A stretch of 64,000 nt of DNA from JALZKA01 sp963715405. GTDB taxonomy: Bacteria > Actinomycetota > Thermoleophilia > Solirubrobacterales > 70-9. The notes below the pieces were generated by a model. That model saw nothing but the letters and a program-made list of their open reading frames with translations. It was not told where the DNA came from and did not search any database. Position numbers and translations under genes: made by a program. The stretch spans positions 1,612,001 to 1,676,000 of the forward strand of contig OY970239.1 in the NCBI GenBank assembly GCA_963715405.1, read 5' to 3'. Positions 7,400 to 15,880 of the stretch are shown here, one piece after another (position 1 is the first letter of the stretch; each line of letters begins with the position of its first letter).

Positions 7400-8202
7400 G
7401 AGTCCGCCACCTCCTCGGACTCGGTGCCGGAAGCGCTTTCGTCAGCGACCTCGCCCGAAGACGACTCCTCCATCGCTGCTTCCTGCTCGTCCATCCAGGC
7501 CTCGAACTCCTCTTGCGACTCGACCGTCACGCTGGCGCGCATCGTCGCGTGCCCCCAGCCGCAGTACTCGGTGCAGATCAAGGCATAGGTGCCCTCGACG
7601 TTGGGCGTCACGCGGACGACGTTGTCCACGTCGGTCGGGTTGCCGTCGGCGATCGGAACCAGATCGCGCTTGATCCGCCATTCGGGAACCCAGAAGGAAT
7701 GGAGCACCTCGAGGGCCGACAGGCTGAGCTCGAGCTGGGTGTCGACGGGAACGTGGAACTCGTCCGAGACGACGCCCGTCTCCGGATACTCGAACGTCCA
7801 CTTGAACTGCTGCGCGGTGACGTTTACGGGCATCTGGTTCTCGGACGCCTCGGCCTCGATGTCGTCGAGGATCACCCACGAGTAGGCGGCGGCGAAGAGG
7901 ACGATGACGGTGGGGATCACGGTCCAGGCGATCTCGAGCTTGGTGTTGCCGTGGATCGGCTTGCCGTCGGACTCGTCACCGGGCTTAGCGCGGAACTTGA
8001 GGAGGCAGTAGCCGAGCATCACGAGCACGATCGAGAAGACGAACGAGGAGAGCACGATCATCACGTCGAGGAGAAGGTCGATGTCGTCGGCCTCCTCGGA
8101 GCCCTGCATCCCGTTCCAGTCGGGGATCAGCATGACCACGGACTGGACGACCGTGAGGGCCAGCATGACGCCGATCATCTTCATGTAGGTGGCCCGGGTC
8201 AC
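7396..8202 (-). CDS. ctaC: Cytochrome c oxidase subunit II
   Basis: Carries the binuclear CuA centre that receives electrons from cytochrome c outside the cell. It has 268 residues: two transmembrane helices (about 10-26 and 46-68, then the EIAWTVIPTVIVL helix near 90-110), then a cupredoxin domain. CuA ligands are His168, Cys210, Glu212 (main chain), Cys214, His218 and Met221 in the CTEYCGWGH..M motif. No heme c domain is fused, so an external carrier such as the nearby diheme lipoprotein is needed. The C-terminal tail is acidic and serine-rich. Start GTG at 8202; an ATG six codons downstream is an alternative. First gene of the oxidase operon. Confidence 0.96.
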   Translation of the reverse strand: MTRATYMKMIGVMLALTVVQSVVMLIPDWNGMQGSEEADDIDLLLDVMIVLSSFVFSIVLVMLGYCLLKFRAKPGDESDGKPIHGNTKLEIAWTVIPTVIVLFAAAYSWVILDDIEAEASENQMPVNVTAQQFKWTFEYPETGVVSDEFHVPVDTQLELSLSALEVLHSFWVPEWRIKRDLVPIADGNPTDVDNVVRVTPNVEGTYALICTEYCGWGHATMRASVTVESQEEFEAWMDEQEAAMEESSSGEVADESASGTESEEVADS

Positions 8203-8214
8203 CGCGGCGGCATT

Positions 8215-9798
8215 CTATTCAGCAGAGGCGGCGTCTGAAGCGTCGATCGGCACTTGTGTTTGGCCGGCTGAGGCCGCGATCACTTCACGCGCTACTCCCT
8301 CCCAGCCCCAGAGGCGCTTCGCGGTTTCGCGGAGCGCGATTCGCGAGGCCCAGCGCTGGTCCGGATCGAGGCCGAGCCAGATGTTGAGCCGGGCCCCGAT
8401 CGCCTCGATCGCACCCTCGTCGAGGGGAAAGGTGACGAGCCCGGCCGTCTCGTCCGGCAGGCCGGTCTGGAGCGCCTGGCTCACCTCGAGCGCTCCGGAG
8501 TGGGCGGCCGAGACCGGCAGGACTCCGGCCGAGGCGGCCTCGGCAGCGACCATGCCGAACGCCTCCGGATGGGTCGAAGGGAAGACGAGGGCGTCGCAAG
8601 CGGGCACGAGCCGGCCAACCTCGTCGTGCTCAAGCCGTCCCGCAAGCGCGATCGAGCCGCGCGCGGCTCGCGCGGCGGCGGCGTACGACGCGGGCGGATC
8701 GGCAAGGAAGGAAGACAGGAAAGGAAGCGGCTCCATCGGCCCGCCCTCGATCGCCCGGCCCTGGTGCGCGATCTCGCGCGCGCCCTCGATGTCGCCTTCG
8801 CCCAGCGCGAGGATCAGGTTCTCGACGCCTTCGCGGTAGGCGCCGAAGCCGCACAGGAGAAGGCGAGCTTCCGGGTAGTGCACGCGGACAAGGGGCCACG
8901 CCGCGACGAGCAGGTCCACCCCCTTTGAGACGATGAGCTTGCCGACGAAGACCACCCGCGGCCCTTCGGTCTCCGCCAGCCAGCGGACGGCCCTCGCACC
9001 TTCGCGAGGGTCGCGCGTCCACGAGCTCTCGGCTTCGTCCTCAGCCTCCTCGATCGACTCGAGCGTCTCGGCCAATTCGAGGAGCCTCGCCGGGCCCTCG
9101 TCGCGCGGGATGGCGCGGAAGAGCTCGGTGTCGACGCCCGGAGGGCCGCGCCGCACCTTGGCGTTCACCTCGGGCTCGTCCACCGCCTGGCGCAGTCGCT
9201 CGGCGATGTGGTCCGAGCCGACCAGGATGCCCGCGGCCGCCCTGGCGCCTTCCCGCGCCATCGGGCCGAAGCGGTCGAGCTCGGGGAGGACGGTGTAGGA
9301 GAGGTCCGAGCCGTGGACCTTGACCGCGAACGGGATGCCGGCTCGTTTCAGGATGAGGGGTGCCGTCACCAGGTGGTTGGCAAGCGCGGCATCGGGCTCG
9401 CCCGCGCGAGCGATGACGTCTTTCACCGCAGCGGTGTTCTGGGCGACGTAGTGCTCGACCTCCTCGTCCGTCATCTCGGCGAACGTCTTCACCTCGAAGC
9501 CTGCGTAGCGGTCCCGCACGAACACCGGCAGGAGCCCGCCGATGTCAGGCGTGTAGACGGTTACCGAGCCCGCATCGGCATCCGGCTCCTGCCCCGCGCC
9601 ATTGACCTCGAGCTCGCCCGAGTCCCACTCACCGGTTGCGTCGACCCACTCGTGAGCGGCGGAGTCGCGGTCCTGGCAGAGCAGATGGACCTCGTGGCCA
9701 AGCGAGCGCATCGCCCGCGCGAGGCTCGCGTTATAGACATTCGAGCCGGTCCCGCTCAGGAGGTAGCCATGAAAGATGAGGACCCGCAAGACGCCCAC
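8215..9798 (-). CDS. GT4-family glycosyltransferase
   Basis: A 527-residue retaining glycosyltransferase of the GT-B fold. The N-terminal half starts VLIFHGYLLSGTGSNVYNASLARAM, the glycine-rich acceptor-side loop typical of GT4. The C-terminal half has GPRVVFVGKLIVSKGVDLLVAAWP and the nucleotide-sugar motif region SSTHPEAFGMVAAEAAS (the E-x7-E type). It is longer than usual because of acidic inserts (about residues 55-75 and 235-265). Start is GTG at 9798. The acceptor and sugar are unknown. It precedes ctaC by 12 bases on the same strand and may be co-transcribed with the oxidase, with no clear functional link. Confidence 0.85.
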   Translation of the reverse strand: MGVLRVLIFHGYLLSGTGSNVYNASLARAMRSLGHEVHLLCQDRDSAAHEWVDATGEWDSGELEVNGAGQEPDADAGSVTVYTPDIGGLLPVFVRDRYAGFEVKTFAEMTDEEVEHYVAQNTAAVKDVIARAGEPDAALANHLVTAPLILKRAGIPFAVKVHGSDLSYTVLPELDRFGPMAREGARAAAGILVGSDHIAERLRQAVDEPEVNAKVRRGPPGVDTELFRAIPRDEGPARLLELAETLESIEEAEDEAESSWTRDPREGARAVRWLAETEGPRVVFVGKLIVSKGVDLLVAAWPLVRVHYPEARLLLCGFGAYREGVENLILALGEGDIEGAREIAHQGRAIEGGPMEPLPFLSSFLADPPASYAAAARAARGSIALAGRLEHDEVGRLVPACDALVFPSTHPEAFGMVAAEAASAGVLPVSAAHSGALEVSQALQTGLPDETAGLVTFPLDEGAIEAIGARLNIWLGLDPDQRWASRIALRETAKRLWGWEGVAREVIAASAGQTQVPIDASDAASAE

Positions 9799-9807
9799 CC
9801 TACGCAG

Positions 9808-9837
9808 TGTGAGCGTTGCGTAAGGTGCCTGGCACCG
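9808..9837. repeat. Solo copy of the GGTRCCTGGCACC repeat
   Basis: These 30 bases match the reverse complement of 21189-21218 at 25 positions, sharing TGTGAGC, GCGT and CCTGGCACCG blocks. Here the repeat sits between a divergent GT4 gene and an FMN-oxidase gene. It may provide the AAGGTG ribosome site and GTG start of the latter. Confidence 0.6.
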
Positions 9838-11003
9838 TGCTTTATGGCGACCACTACCGCGCGATCTACCTCAAGGGCCTCGCGGGCGAGAAGCCCGAGT
9901 TGCCCGTGGCGTGGGAGGACCTCGAGGCGGCCGCCGAGGAGGCGATGGAGCCCGCCTCAGCGGACTACGTCTACGCGACGGCCGGCACGGGCGACACGTA
10001 CGTCGAGAACCGCGACGCGTTCAAGCGCTGGCGGATCGTCCCGAGGATGCTTCGCGACGTCGCTGAGCGCGACCTGACCACCGAGCTCTTCGGCCAGACG
10101 CTCCCGGCGCCCGTCGCGCTCGCTCCGATCGGCGTTCAGACCGCCGCTCACCCGGACGGCGAGCGGGCGACGGCACGTGCCGCGGCGACGCTCGGTCTGC
10201 CGATGGTCATCTCAACGGCTTCGGACACGTCGATGGAGGACATCGCCGAGGCCGCGCCGGAAGCCCCTCGCTGGTACCAGCTCTACTGGCCGTCAGACGA
10301 GGGCGTCGCGCGGAGCCTCGTCGACCGCGCGGAGGCCTCCGGCTGCGGGGCGATCGTCGTCACCGCCGACAACTACATCCCGGGCTGGAAGCCGCGCGAC
10401 CTCCAGCGCGCCGAGCTCCCGTTCATCAAGGGCATCGGGGTCGCGCAGTTCTTCTCGGATCCTGTGTTCCGGGCGGCCCTGGAGAAGACGCCCGAGGAGG
10501 ATCTGGGCGCGGCGGTCGGGCACTACCTCGGCGTCTTCGTCAATCCGTCGCTTACGTGGGACGACCTCGAGCGCCTGCGCTCGTGGACCTCGCTCCCGAT
10601 CGTGATCAAGGGAATCCTTCACGCCGACGATGCGACCGAAGCTCGAGAGCGCGGCGTGGACGGCATCGTCGTCTCAAACCACGGCGGCCGCCAGGTTGAC
10701 GGAGCGATCGCCACGATCGATGCGCTGCCGGCAATCGCCGACGCCGTCGGCTCGGATCTCGAGATTCTCCTCGATTCGGGCATCCGCTCGGGAGCCGACG
10801 CGTTCCGCGCCCTGGCGCTCGGCGCCGACGCCGTGCTCCTCGGGCGGCCCTGGGTATGGGGTCTCGCACTCGCGGGTGAAGCCGGCGTGGAAGAGGTGCT
10901 CCGGCGCTTCCTGGCCGAGCTCGACTTGACGCTGGCGCTCTCGGGCTACACGCGTCCCTCCCAGCTCTCGCCCAGCGCGCTCCACCGCCACTCGCTTGGG
11001 TAG
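9837..11003 (+). CDS. FMN-dependent alpha-hydroxy-acid oxidase, lactate 2-monooxygenase-like
   Basis: A TIM-barrel flavoenzyme of the glycolate oxidase/lactate oxidase/lactate 2-monooxygenase family, oxidising an L-2-hydroxy acid through FMN. Landmarks are RWRIVPRMLRDV, the FMN-binding PVALAPIGVQ strand, YQLYWPSDE, IVIKGILHADDA with the catalytic-side Lys, SNHGGRQVDG with the active-site His, and LLDSGIRSGADAFRALALGADAVLLGRPW, the phosphate-binding end. The length, about 388 residues, and the insert around VAQFFSDPVF suit lactate 2-monooxygenase best. The start is uncertain: GTG at 9837 has AAGGTG eight bases upstream, but GTG 9825 or TTG 9816 are possible, all inside a repeat element. Confidence 0.85.
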   Translation: MLYGDHYRAIYLKGLAGEKPELPVAWEDLEAAAEEAMEPASADYVYATAGTGDTYVENRDAFKRWRIVPRMLRDVAERDLTTELFGQTLPAPVALAPIGVQTAAHPDGERATARAAATLGLPMVISTASDTSMEDIAEAAPEAPRWYQLYWPSDEGVARSLVDRAEASGCGAIVVTADNYIPGWKPRDLQRAELPFIKGIGVAQFFSDPVFRAALEKTPEEDLGAAVGHYLGVFVNPSLTWDDLERLRSWTSLPIVIKGILHADDATEARERGVDGIVVSNHGGRQVDGAIATIDALPAIADAVGSDLEILLDSGIRSGADAFRALALGADAVLLGRPWVWGLALAGEAGVEEVLRRFLAELDLTLALSGYTRPSQLSPSALHRHSLG

Positions 11004-11013
11004 GGTTGCGCCG

Positions 11014-11289
11014 ATGAGCGAGCGACAGACCTATCGCCTGCGCGCCGCTGCCTCGGGCCGGGAGGCGATTTCGCCCGCGGACGAGGACGGCGTCTACGTC
11101 GATGCGGTGACGGGCGAGGAGATGCAGCCGGTCGCCCGCACGCTTCCCCTCGCCGAGGGGCCATCCACGCTTCTTCGCACCCCCGAGAACCTCCGCATCT
11201 GCTCGCGCTGCGACCAGATGATCGGCGTGGACGTCGCGGACTGCCCGTACTGCGGCAAGCGCCAGGCACCGCTCGGCGAGCCGGCTTAG
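11014..11289 (+). CDS. Small zinc-ribbon protein
   Basis: A 91-residue soluble protein that begins ten bases after the oxidase gene. The C-terminal third carries two cysteine pairs, CSRCDQMIG and CPYCGKRQ, a rubredoxin-like zinc ribbon. The N-terminal part is acidic and has no known motif. It probably shares a transcript with the oxidase. Function unknown; zinc ribbons of this size often mediate protein or nucleic-acid contacts. Confidence 0.7.
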   Translation: MSERQTYRLRAAASGREAISPADEDGVYVDAVTGEEMQPVARTLPLAEGPSTLLRTPENLRICSRCDQMIGVDVADCPYCGKRQAPLGEPA

Positions 11290-11419
11290 CACTCGCAACC
11301 GCCTGCCCAGCGCCTGGTCACCCGCAAAGTGCCCGCAAACCGGGGTACTACCATTGAAATCTCGCCCCGGAGCCGCAACCTGGCCTGCCGGAGCGTGTTG
11401 GAGACCCTTAGATCCCCAG

Positions 11420-12176
11420 ATGAAGACCCCTCGGAGCATCCCCCCCATTGCGCGTGCCTTTGGCGCGCTCGTAATCGCGTTCGCCTGCGTGGCGTTCGGC
11501 ATCCAGGCTGCGATCGGCGCCAGCAACAAGCAGCTCGGAAAGACGAAGGACACGCCATCGCCCCAGTGCCCCGAGCGAGACGGCGGGTCAAAACAGGATG
11601 CCTGTCTGGTCACAGGGCAAGTCACGGGCTACCAGAGGAGCGCCGACGGCGAGAAGGGCCTCTTCAAGGTCCCAAGTGACGGCGAGATCGTGGCCTGGAG
11701 CGTCGACCTCTCAAAGCCAAGCAAGTCCGAGCGCAAGACCTTTGGCGAGGCATCTCAGACCAACGACCACGGCAAGGCGCCCACTGCGGGCATCTCGATA
11801 ATTCGCTCCAAGGAGGGCAAAGAGTTCAAGCTCAAGAGCTCGTCGCCGGTCCTCAACATGCGCGGTTACTACGGAGACAAGCCCGTCTTGACGCTCAACC
11901 AACCGCTCCCGGTCAGAAAGGGCGACATTGTCGCGCTTACCACCTTCACCTGGTTGCCGGCATTCTCTGCCAGGGGATCGGCAAGCGACACGTGGGTCGC
12001 GCGGGCGCAAGGAGAAGAACTGCGAAATACCCGAAGGGCTCAGCGGCCCAGAGGCAATCGAGTGGTACTTCTCCCATAACTCCCCCCACCGCAAAGACGG
12101 CAGCGAACGGCCTTACGCGTGCAAGTACGAGGGTGAACGGCTCCTCTACTGGGCCTACTTCGTCCCGGGCAACTAG
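11420..12176 (+). CDS. Secreted protein of unknown function (frameshifted)
   Basis: Begins ATG at 11420 with a basic tip and a hydrophobic signal segment (ARAFGALVIAFACVAFGIQAAIGA). Mature sequence includes a Cys pair region (QCPERDGG...DACLVTGQVTGYQ), then DGEIVAWSVDLSKPSKSER, SPVLNMRGYYGDKPVLTLNQPLPV and KGDIVALTTFTWLPAF. Around 12000 the frame changes by one base and the protein continues NCEIPEGLSGPEAIEWYFSH...YACKYEGERLLYWAYFVPGN to the stop at 12176. The beta-rich, IVAWxV-containing pattern recalls extracellular domains repeated in actinobacterial secreted proteins, but I assign no function. Confidence 0.6.
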
Positions 12177-12222
12177 CCAGCCGCTGAGGGCCGCTCAAGC
12201 CTCTCCCTAGACTCGGCCTCAG

Positions 12223-13200
12223 ATGGCTGCGATCGAGGTCCGGGGGCTCCAAAGGAAGTTCGGCGATGAGGTTTTCGCCGTGCGCGGCGTCGACTTGGAC
12301 GTTGCCGAGGGGGAGATCTATGCCTTCCTAGGCCCGAACGGCGCGGGGAAAACGACGACGGTCCGCATGCTGACGACTCTCCTTCGGCCGACTGGCGGCA
12401 CCGCAAAGGTCGCGGGCCACGACGTGGTCGAAGAGGCAGGCGAGGTCCGCAAGTCGATCGGCGTTGCCCTTCAGGAGGCCGCGCTCGACCCGCTGATGAC
12501 CGGGCGCGAGCTCATCCGCCTGCAGGCGACCCTCCACGGCCTGTCGCGCGCCGATGGCCACAAGCGAGCGGAAGCGCTGCTGGAGCGGGTCGGGATCGAG
12601 TACGCAGCCGACCGGCGAGTCGGGACCTATTCGGGCGGGATGCGCCGGCGGCTCGACCTGGCGTCGGCGCTCGTCCACCAGCCGCGCGTCCTGTTCCTCG
12701 ATGAGCCAACGACCGGACTTGACCCGGTCAGCCGAAAGGCGATCTGGGAAGAGGTCCAGGCCCTGAACGACGACGGAGCGACGATCTTTCTCACGACCCA
12801 GTACCTCGAAGAAGCGGATCAGCTCGCCGACCGCGTCGGCATCATCGCTGGCGGGCTCCTCGTCGCAGAGGACACGCCTCGGGCGCTCAAGGCCGAAGTC
12901 GGGAGGCCGCACCTCGAAATCGCCGTTTGCGACGGCCGCCAGGACGACGCACGGAAGGTCTTGGCGGATCTGGGCAGGGAGTTGCCCTCGAAGGACGGAC
13001 TGCTCTTGATCGAGCTCGAATCGGGCGCGTCCGGCGTCGCGCCGGTCGTGCGCGCGCTCGACGAGGCGGGCCTCGCGGTTGAGGGCCTCGACCTGGTCGA
13101 GCCGACTCTCGACGACGTCTTCGTGGCGAAGACGGGGCGCCACCTCGAGGGCGACGACGAGAACGCCCCCGAGGCCGAGCCGGCGCCGGCAGAGGCGTAG
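12223..13200 (+). CDS. ABC transporter ATP-binding protein, DrrA-like
   Basis: The 325-residue ATPase of an ABC-2 type exporter. Walker A is GPNGAGKTT (residues 37-45), the Q loop lies near ALQEAALDP, the signature is YSGGMRRR (136-143), Walker B is VLFLDEP (156-162) and the switch region is FLTTQYLEEADQLADR. The C-terminal extension past residue 230 is typical of the daunorubicin-resistance (DrrA) subfamily. Its stop overlaps the GTG of the next gene by one base. With the two following permeases it forms a complete exporter, substrate unknown (lipid, drug or polymer). Confidence 0.92.
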   Translation: MAAIEVRGLQRKFGDEVFAVRGVDLDVAEGEIYAFLGPNGAGKTTTVRMLTTLLRPTGGTAKVAGHDVVEEAGEVRKSIGVALQEAALDPLMTGRELIRLQATLHGLSRADGHKRAEALLERVGIEYAADRRVGTYSGGMRRRLDLASALVHQPRVLFLDEPTTGLDPVSRKAIWEEVQALNDDGATIFLTTQYLEEADQLADRVGIIAGGLLVAEDTPRALKAEVGRPHLEIAVCDGRQDDARKVLADLGRELPSKDGLLLIELESGASGVAPVVRALDEAGLAVEGLDLVEPTLDDVFVAKTGRHLEGDDENAPEAEPAPAEA

Positions 13201-13988
13201 TGAGGACGCTCGCGCAGAACGCCCGCGTGGTGGCAGCGCTCGGCCGGCGCTCGATTCGCCAGACGTTTCGCCGCCCGCAGCTGATGGCGCCGATCATCAT
13301 CTTCCCCACCCTGCTCCTGGCGGTGCAGACGGGTGGCGCGGGGCGCGCGGTGGACCTTCCCGGCTTTCCTGAGGTAAACGGCTTCCTCGACTTCATGCTG
13401 GCAGGGGCGATGATCCAGTCCTGCCTCCTGGCGGGAAACAGCGGCGGGATCGCCCTCGCGGTCGACATCGAGATGGGCTTCACCGACCGCCTCCTCGCGG
13501 CGCCGATCTCTCGCTTCGCGATGGTCCTCGGACGCCTTGCGGGAACGGCAGCGCTCGGCGCGTTCTCGGCCGTCTATTTCATCGTGATCGGCCTCATCTT
13601 CGGCGCGCAGATCGAGGAGGGCTTGCTTGGCATCGTGCTCATGATCGCTTTCGTGACGCTGTCCGCGGTGGCCTTCGGCGGGATTGGTGCGGCAATCGCG
13701 CTTCGGTCCGGCTCGGCCTCGGTCGTCCAGGGCCTCTTTCCGCTGGTCTTCGTGATCCTTTTCCTCAGCTCGGCGTTCTTCCCCTTCGAGCTCATGCAGG
13801 AACCCGCCTCGACTTTCGCCGAGTACAACCCGGTCTCGTTCATCGTGGAAGGCGTTCGCGATCCAGTGATCTCCGCGCTCACCGGCGAGGACGCGTGGAA
13901 GGCGTTCGCGTCGATTATTGGAATCGGCGCGGTGAGCATGGCGCTGAGTGCCGGCGCCCTTCGCCACCGCCTGAGGACGGGCGGCTGA
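13200..13988 (+). CDS. ABC-2 type permease, DrrB-like (first)
   Basis: 262 residues with about six transmembrane helices. It starts GTG, sharing one base with the ATPase stop. Typical ABC-2 membrane features include the amphipathic N-terminus, LMAPIIIFPTLLLAVQ, the EMGFTDRLLAAPISR coupling-helix segment facing the ATPase, and NPVSFIVEGVRDPV near the end. The stop overlaps the ATG of the second permease (TGATG). It probably dimerises with that gene's product. Confidence 0.9.
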   Translation: MRTLAQNARVVAALGRRSIRQTFRRPQLMAPIIIFPTLLLAVQTGGAGRAVDLPGFPEVNGFLDFMLAGAMIQSCLLAGNSGGIALAVDIEMGFTDRLLAAPISRFAMVLGRLAGTAALGAFSAVYFIVIGLIFGAQIEEGLLGIVLMIAFVTLSAVAFGGIGAAIALRSGSASVVQGLFPLVFVILFLSSAFFPFELMQEPASTFAEYNPVSFIVEGVRDPVISALTGEDAWKAFASIIGIGAVSMALSAGALRHRLRTGG

Positions 13989-14773
13989 TGACGGCTGCAG
14001 CGATCCAGGCGGGCTGGCCCACGGTCGCCGCCCTCGTCCGCCGCTCGGCCAACGAGCTGATTCGCGTTCCCGGCGCCGCGATCCCGGGGGTTCTCGCGCC
14101 AACGATCTTCTTCTTGGGCCTCACCTCGGTCTTCGGCAGCCTCACGAATCTCGAAGGGTTCGGGACCGACAGCTACGAGAGCTTCATCATTCCCGTCTCG
14201 CTGCTTCAGGGCGCGGGCTTCACCGGTGCCGCCACGGGCGTGAACCTGGCTCGCGACATCGAGCAAGGCTGGTTTGACCGCCTCTTGGCGTCCCCCGCCC
14301 CCCGCCCCGCGCTACTTGCCGGACTCGTCTTCTCCGCGTCGGTGCGCGCACTCGTTCCGGCCGTCGTTCTGCTCAGCGTTGCGCTCGCGATCGGCGCTCA
14401 CTGGCCGGGCTTCCTCGGTCTCGCCATCGCTTTCTTCGGCGTGATGGCGATGGGTACCGCTGCGGCGCTCTACGGCTGCGCGCTTGCCCTCAAGTTCCGC
14501 ACCCAGGCCGCCGCGCCGCTCATGCAGGCCGGGATGTTCGTCGCCATCCTGATGACGACCTCGTACGCGCCGCTCCACCTGCTCGAAGGCTGGCTTCAGA
14601 CCGTCGCCGAGATCAACCCCGTCACCCAGGTGATCGAGATGGTCCGCCAGGGATTCGTAATGGATGGGGTCACCTGGGGCGAGACGTGGCCGGGGCTCTT
14701 GGCCCTCGCGGGCATGATCGCGGTCTTCGCCGCGTTCGCCCTGCGCGGGATGAACAGGATGGCCGACGAGTGA
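13988..14773 (+). CDS. ABC-2 type permease, DrrB-like (second)
   Basis: 261 residues, about six transmembrane helices, paralogous to the preceding permease. It shows ARDIEQGWFDRLLASPAPR (the coupling segment), ALVPAVVLLSVALAIGAH and INPVTQVIEMVRQGFV. The ATG at 13988 shares its A with the upstream TGA. Two different permeases with one ATPase suggest a heterodimeric channel. Nothing in the sequence reveals the cargo. Confidence 0.9.
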   Translation: MTAAAIQAGWPTVAALVRRSANELIRVPGAAIPGVLAPTIFFLGLTSVFGSLTNLEGFGTDSYESFIIPVSLLQGAGFTGAATGVNLARDIEQGWFDRLLASPAPRPALLAGLVFSASVRALVPAVVLLSVALAIGAHWPGFLGLAIAFFGVMAMGTAAALYGCALALKFRTQAAAPLMQAGMFVAILMTTSYAPLHLLEGWLQTVAEINPVTQVIEMVRQGFVMDGVTWGETWPGLLALAGMIAVFAAFALRGMNRMADE

Positions 14774-14795
14774 GCCACCGCCGGCCTCCGCCAGC

Positions 14796-15642
14796 ATGTC
14801 AGAGGTCCGGATCACGGAGTTCACGGACCCTGGTTGCCCGTGGGCCTACAGCGCCGAACCGGCACGCCGGCGCCTCGACTGGCTCTACGGCGAGGGGCTC
14901 GAATGGCGCGTGCGGATGGTCGGGCTCGCCGAAACCCGCGAAGAGCAGCGCGAGAAGTTTTCGCCGGAGGAGATGAGCCGAGAATCTTCAAGAGGATCTC
15001 CAGCGACCATGGGATGCCGATCGACACCCGAGTCCGTAACGACCTTTCTGCGACCGATCGAGGCATGCCGAGCTGTCGTTGCGGCGCGCCTCCACGCGCC
15101 GGGGTGCGAGCGCGGGCTCCTTCGTTGCCTTCGCGTCGAGTACTTCGCGGGCGGCATGCTCGACGATCCCGAGCTGATCCGCTCGGCGGCCGAGACGGCC
15201 GAGCATCGAACCCGGCGAGCTCGAGCGCTGGGTGGCGGACCCGGAGACTGAGCGGGCTCTCCGCGAGGACATGGAGCGGGCTCGCGAGCCGATGCCCGCG
15301 GCGCGGGCGCTCGACCACAAGCTTGCGAACTGGTCGGGCGGACTCCGTTACACGTGCCCGAGCTATGAGATCGAGCGCCTTACCGACGGCGTAAAGATCT
15401 CCGTGCCGGGCTTCCAGCCCTTCGCCGCGTACGACGTTGTCCTGGCGAACCTCCTGCCCGATCTCGAGCGTCGCGACCCGCCTGAAGACGCCGCGGAGGT
15501 ACTTCAGTGGGCAGGCACGCCGCTCGCTTCGCAGGAGGTGGCCACGATCATGGACATCTCCCGCCCCGACGCACGCGAGGCGCTTGGTCGAGTTGCGGAG
15601 GAGCGCCACGTGGGCGCCGAGGGCTTCTGGACGCTGGCGTAA
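14796..15642 (+). CDS. DsbA-family thioredoxin-like protein (frameshifted)
   Basis: A DsbA/FrnE-type thiol-oxidoreductase-like protein spread over three frames. The first part reads ITEFTDPGCPWAYSAEPARRRLDWLY, where CPWA replaces the usual CxxC, so only one active-site cysteine remains. The middle (RIFKRISSDHGMPIDTRVRNDLSAT, about 14985-15055) is in another frame. The next stretch (EACRAVVAARLHAPG...EYFAGGMLDDPELI) returns to the first frame, and the tail from IEPGELERWVADPETE to the stop at 15642 is in the third. Order and content are those of one protein of about 280 residues. It converges on infA with only nine bases between. Confidence 0.65.
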
Positions 15643-15651
15643 GCGCGGCCG

Positions 15652-15870
15652 CTACTTGTAGCGGTAGGTGATGCGGCCGCGGTCGAGGTCGTACGGGGAG
15701 AGCTCGATCTTCACCCGGTCGCCGGGGAGGATGCGGATGTAGTGGCGGCGCATCTTGCCCGAGATGTGGCCGAGGACCTCGTGGTCGTTGTCGAGCTTCA
15801 CCTTGAACATGGTGTTCGGCAAGGCCTCGAGGACCTCCCCCTCCATCTCGATCTTTTCCTCTTTTCCCAC
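15652..15870 (-). CDS. infA: Translation initiation factor IF-1
   Basis: A 72-residue OB-fold protein that binds the ribosomal A site during initiation. The sequence matches the family end to end: KIEMEGEVLEALPN, the KVKLDNDHEVLGHISGKMR core, YIRILPGDRVKIELSPYDL and GRITYRYK. Length is exactly typical. Start is GTG at 15870, chosen because it gives the family N-terminus. It lies ten bases after the enoyl-CoA hydratase gene rather than in the usual ribosomal-protein/rpmJ context. An inverted repeat at its 3' end (CCGCTA/TAGCGG, 15649-15664) may help termination. Confidence 0.97.
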   Translation of the reverse strand: MGKEEKIEMEGEVLEALPNTMFKVKLDNDHEVLGHISGKMRRHYIRILPGDRVKIELSPYDLDRGRITYRYK

Positions 15871-15880
15871 GCGAGAAAGC

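Noticed and set aside
12819..14102. 427-residue minus-strand open frame across the ABC transporter genes
   Set aside because: Composition is Arg/Asp/His-rich shadow sequence; the plus strand encodes an intact ATPase and permeases.
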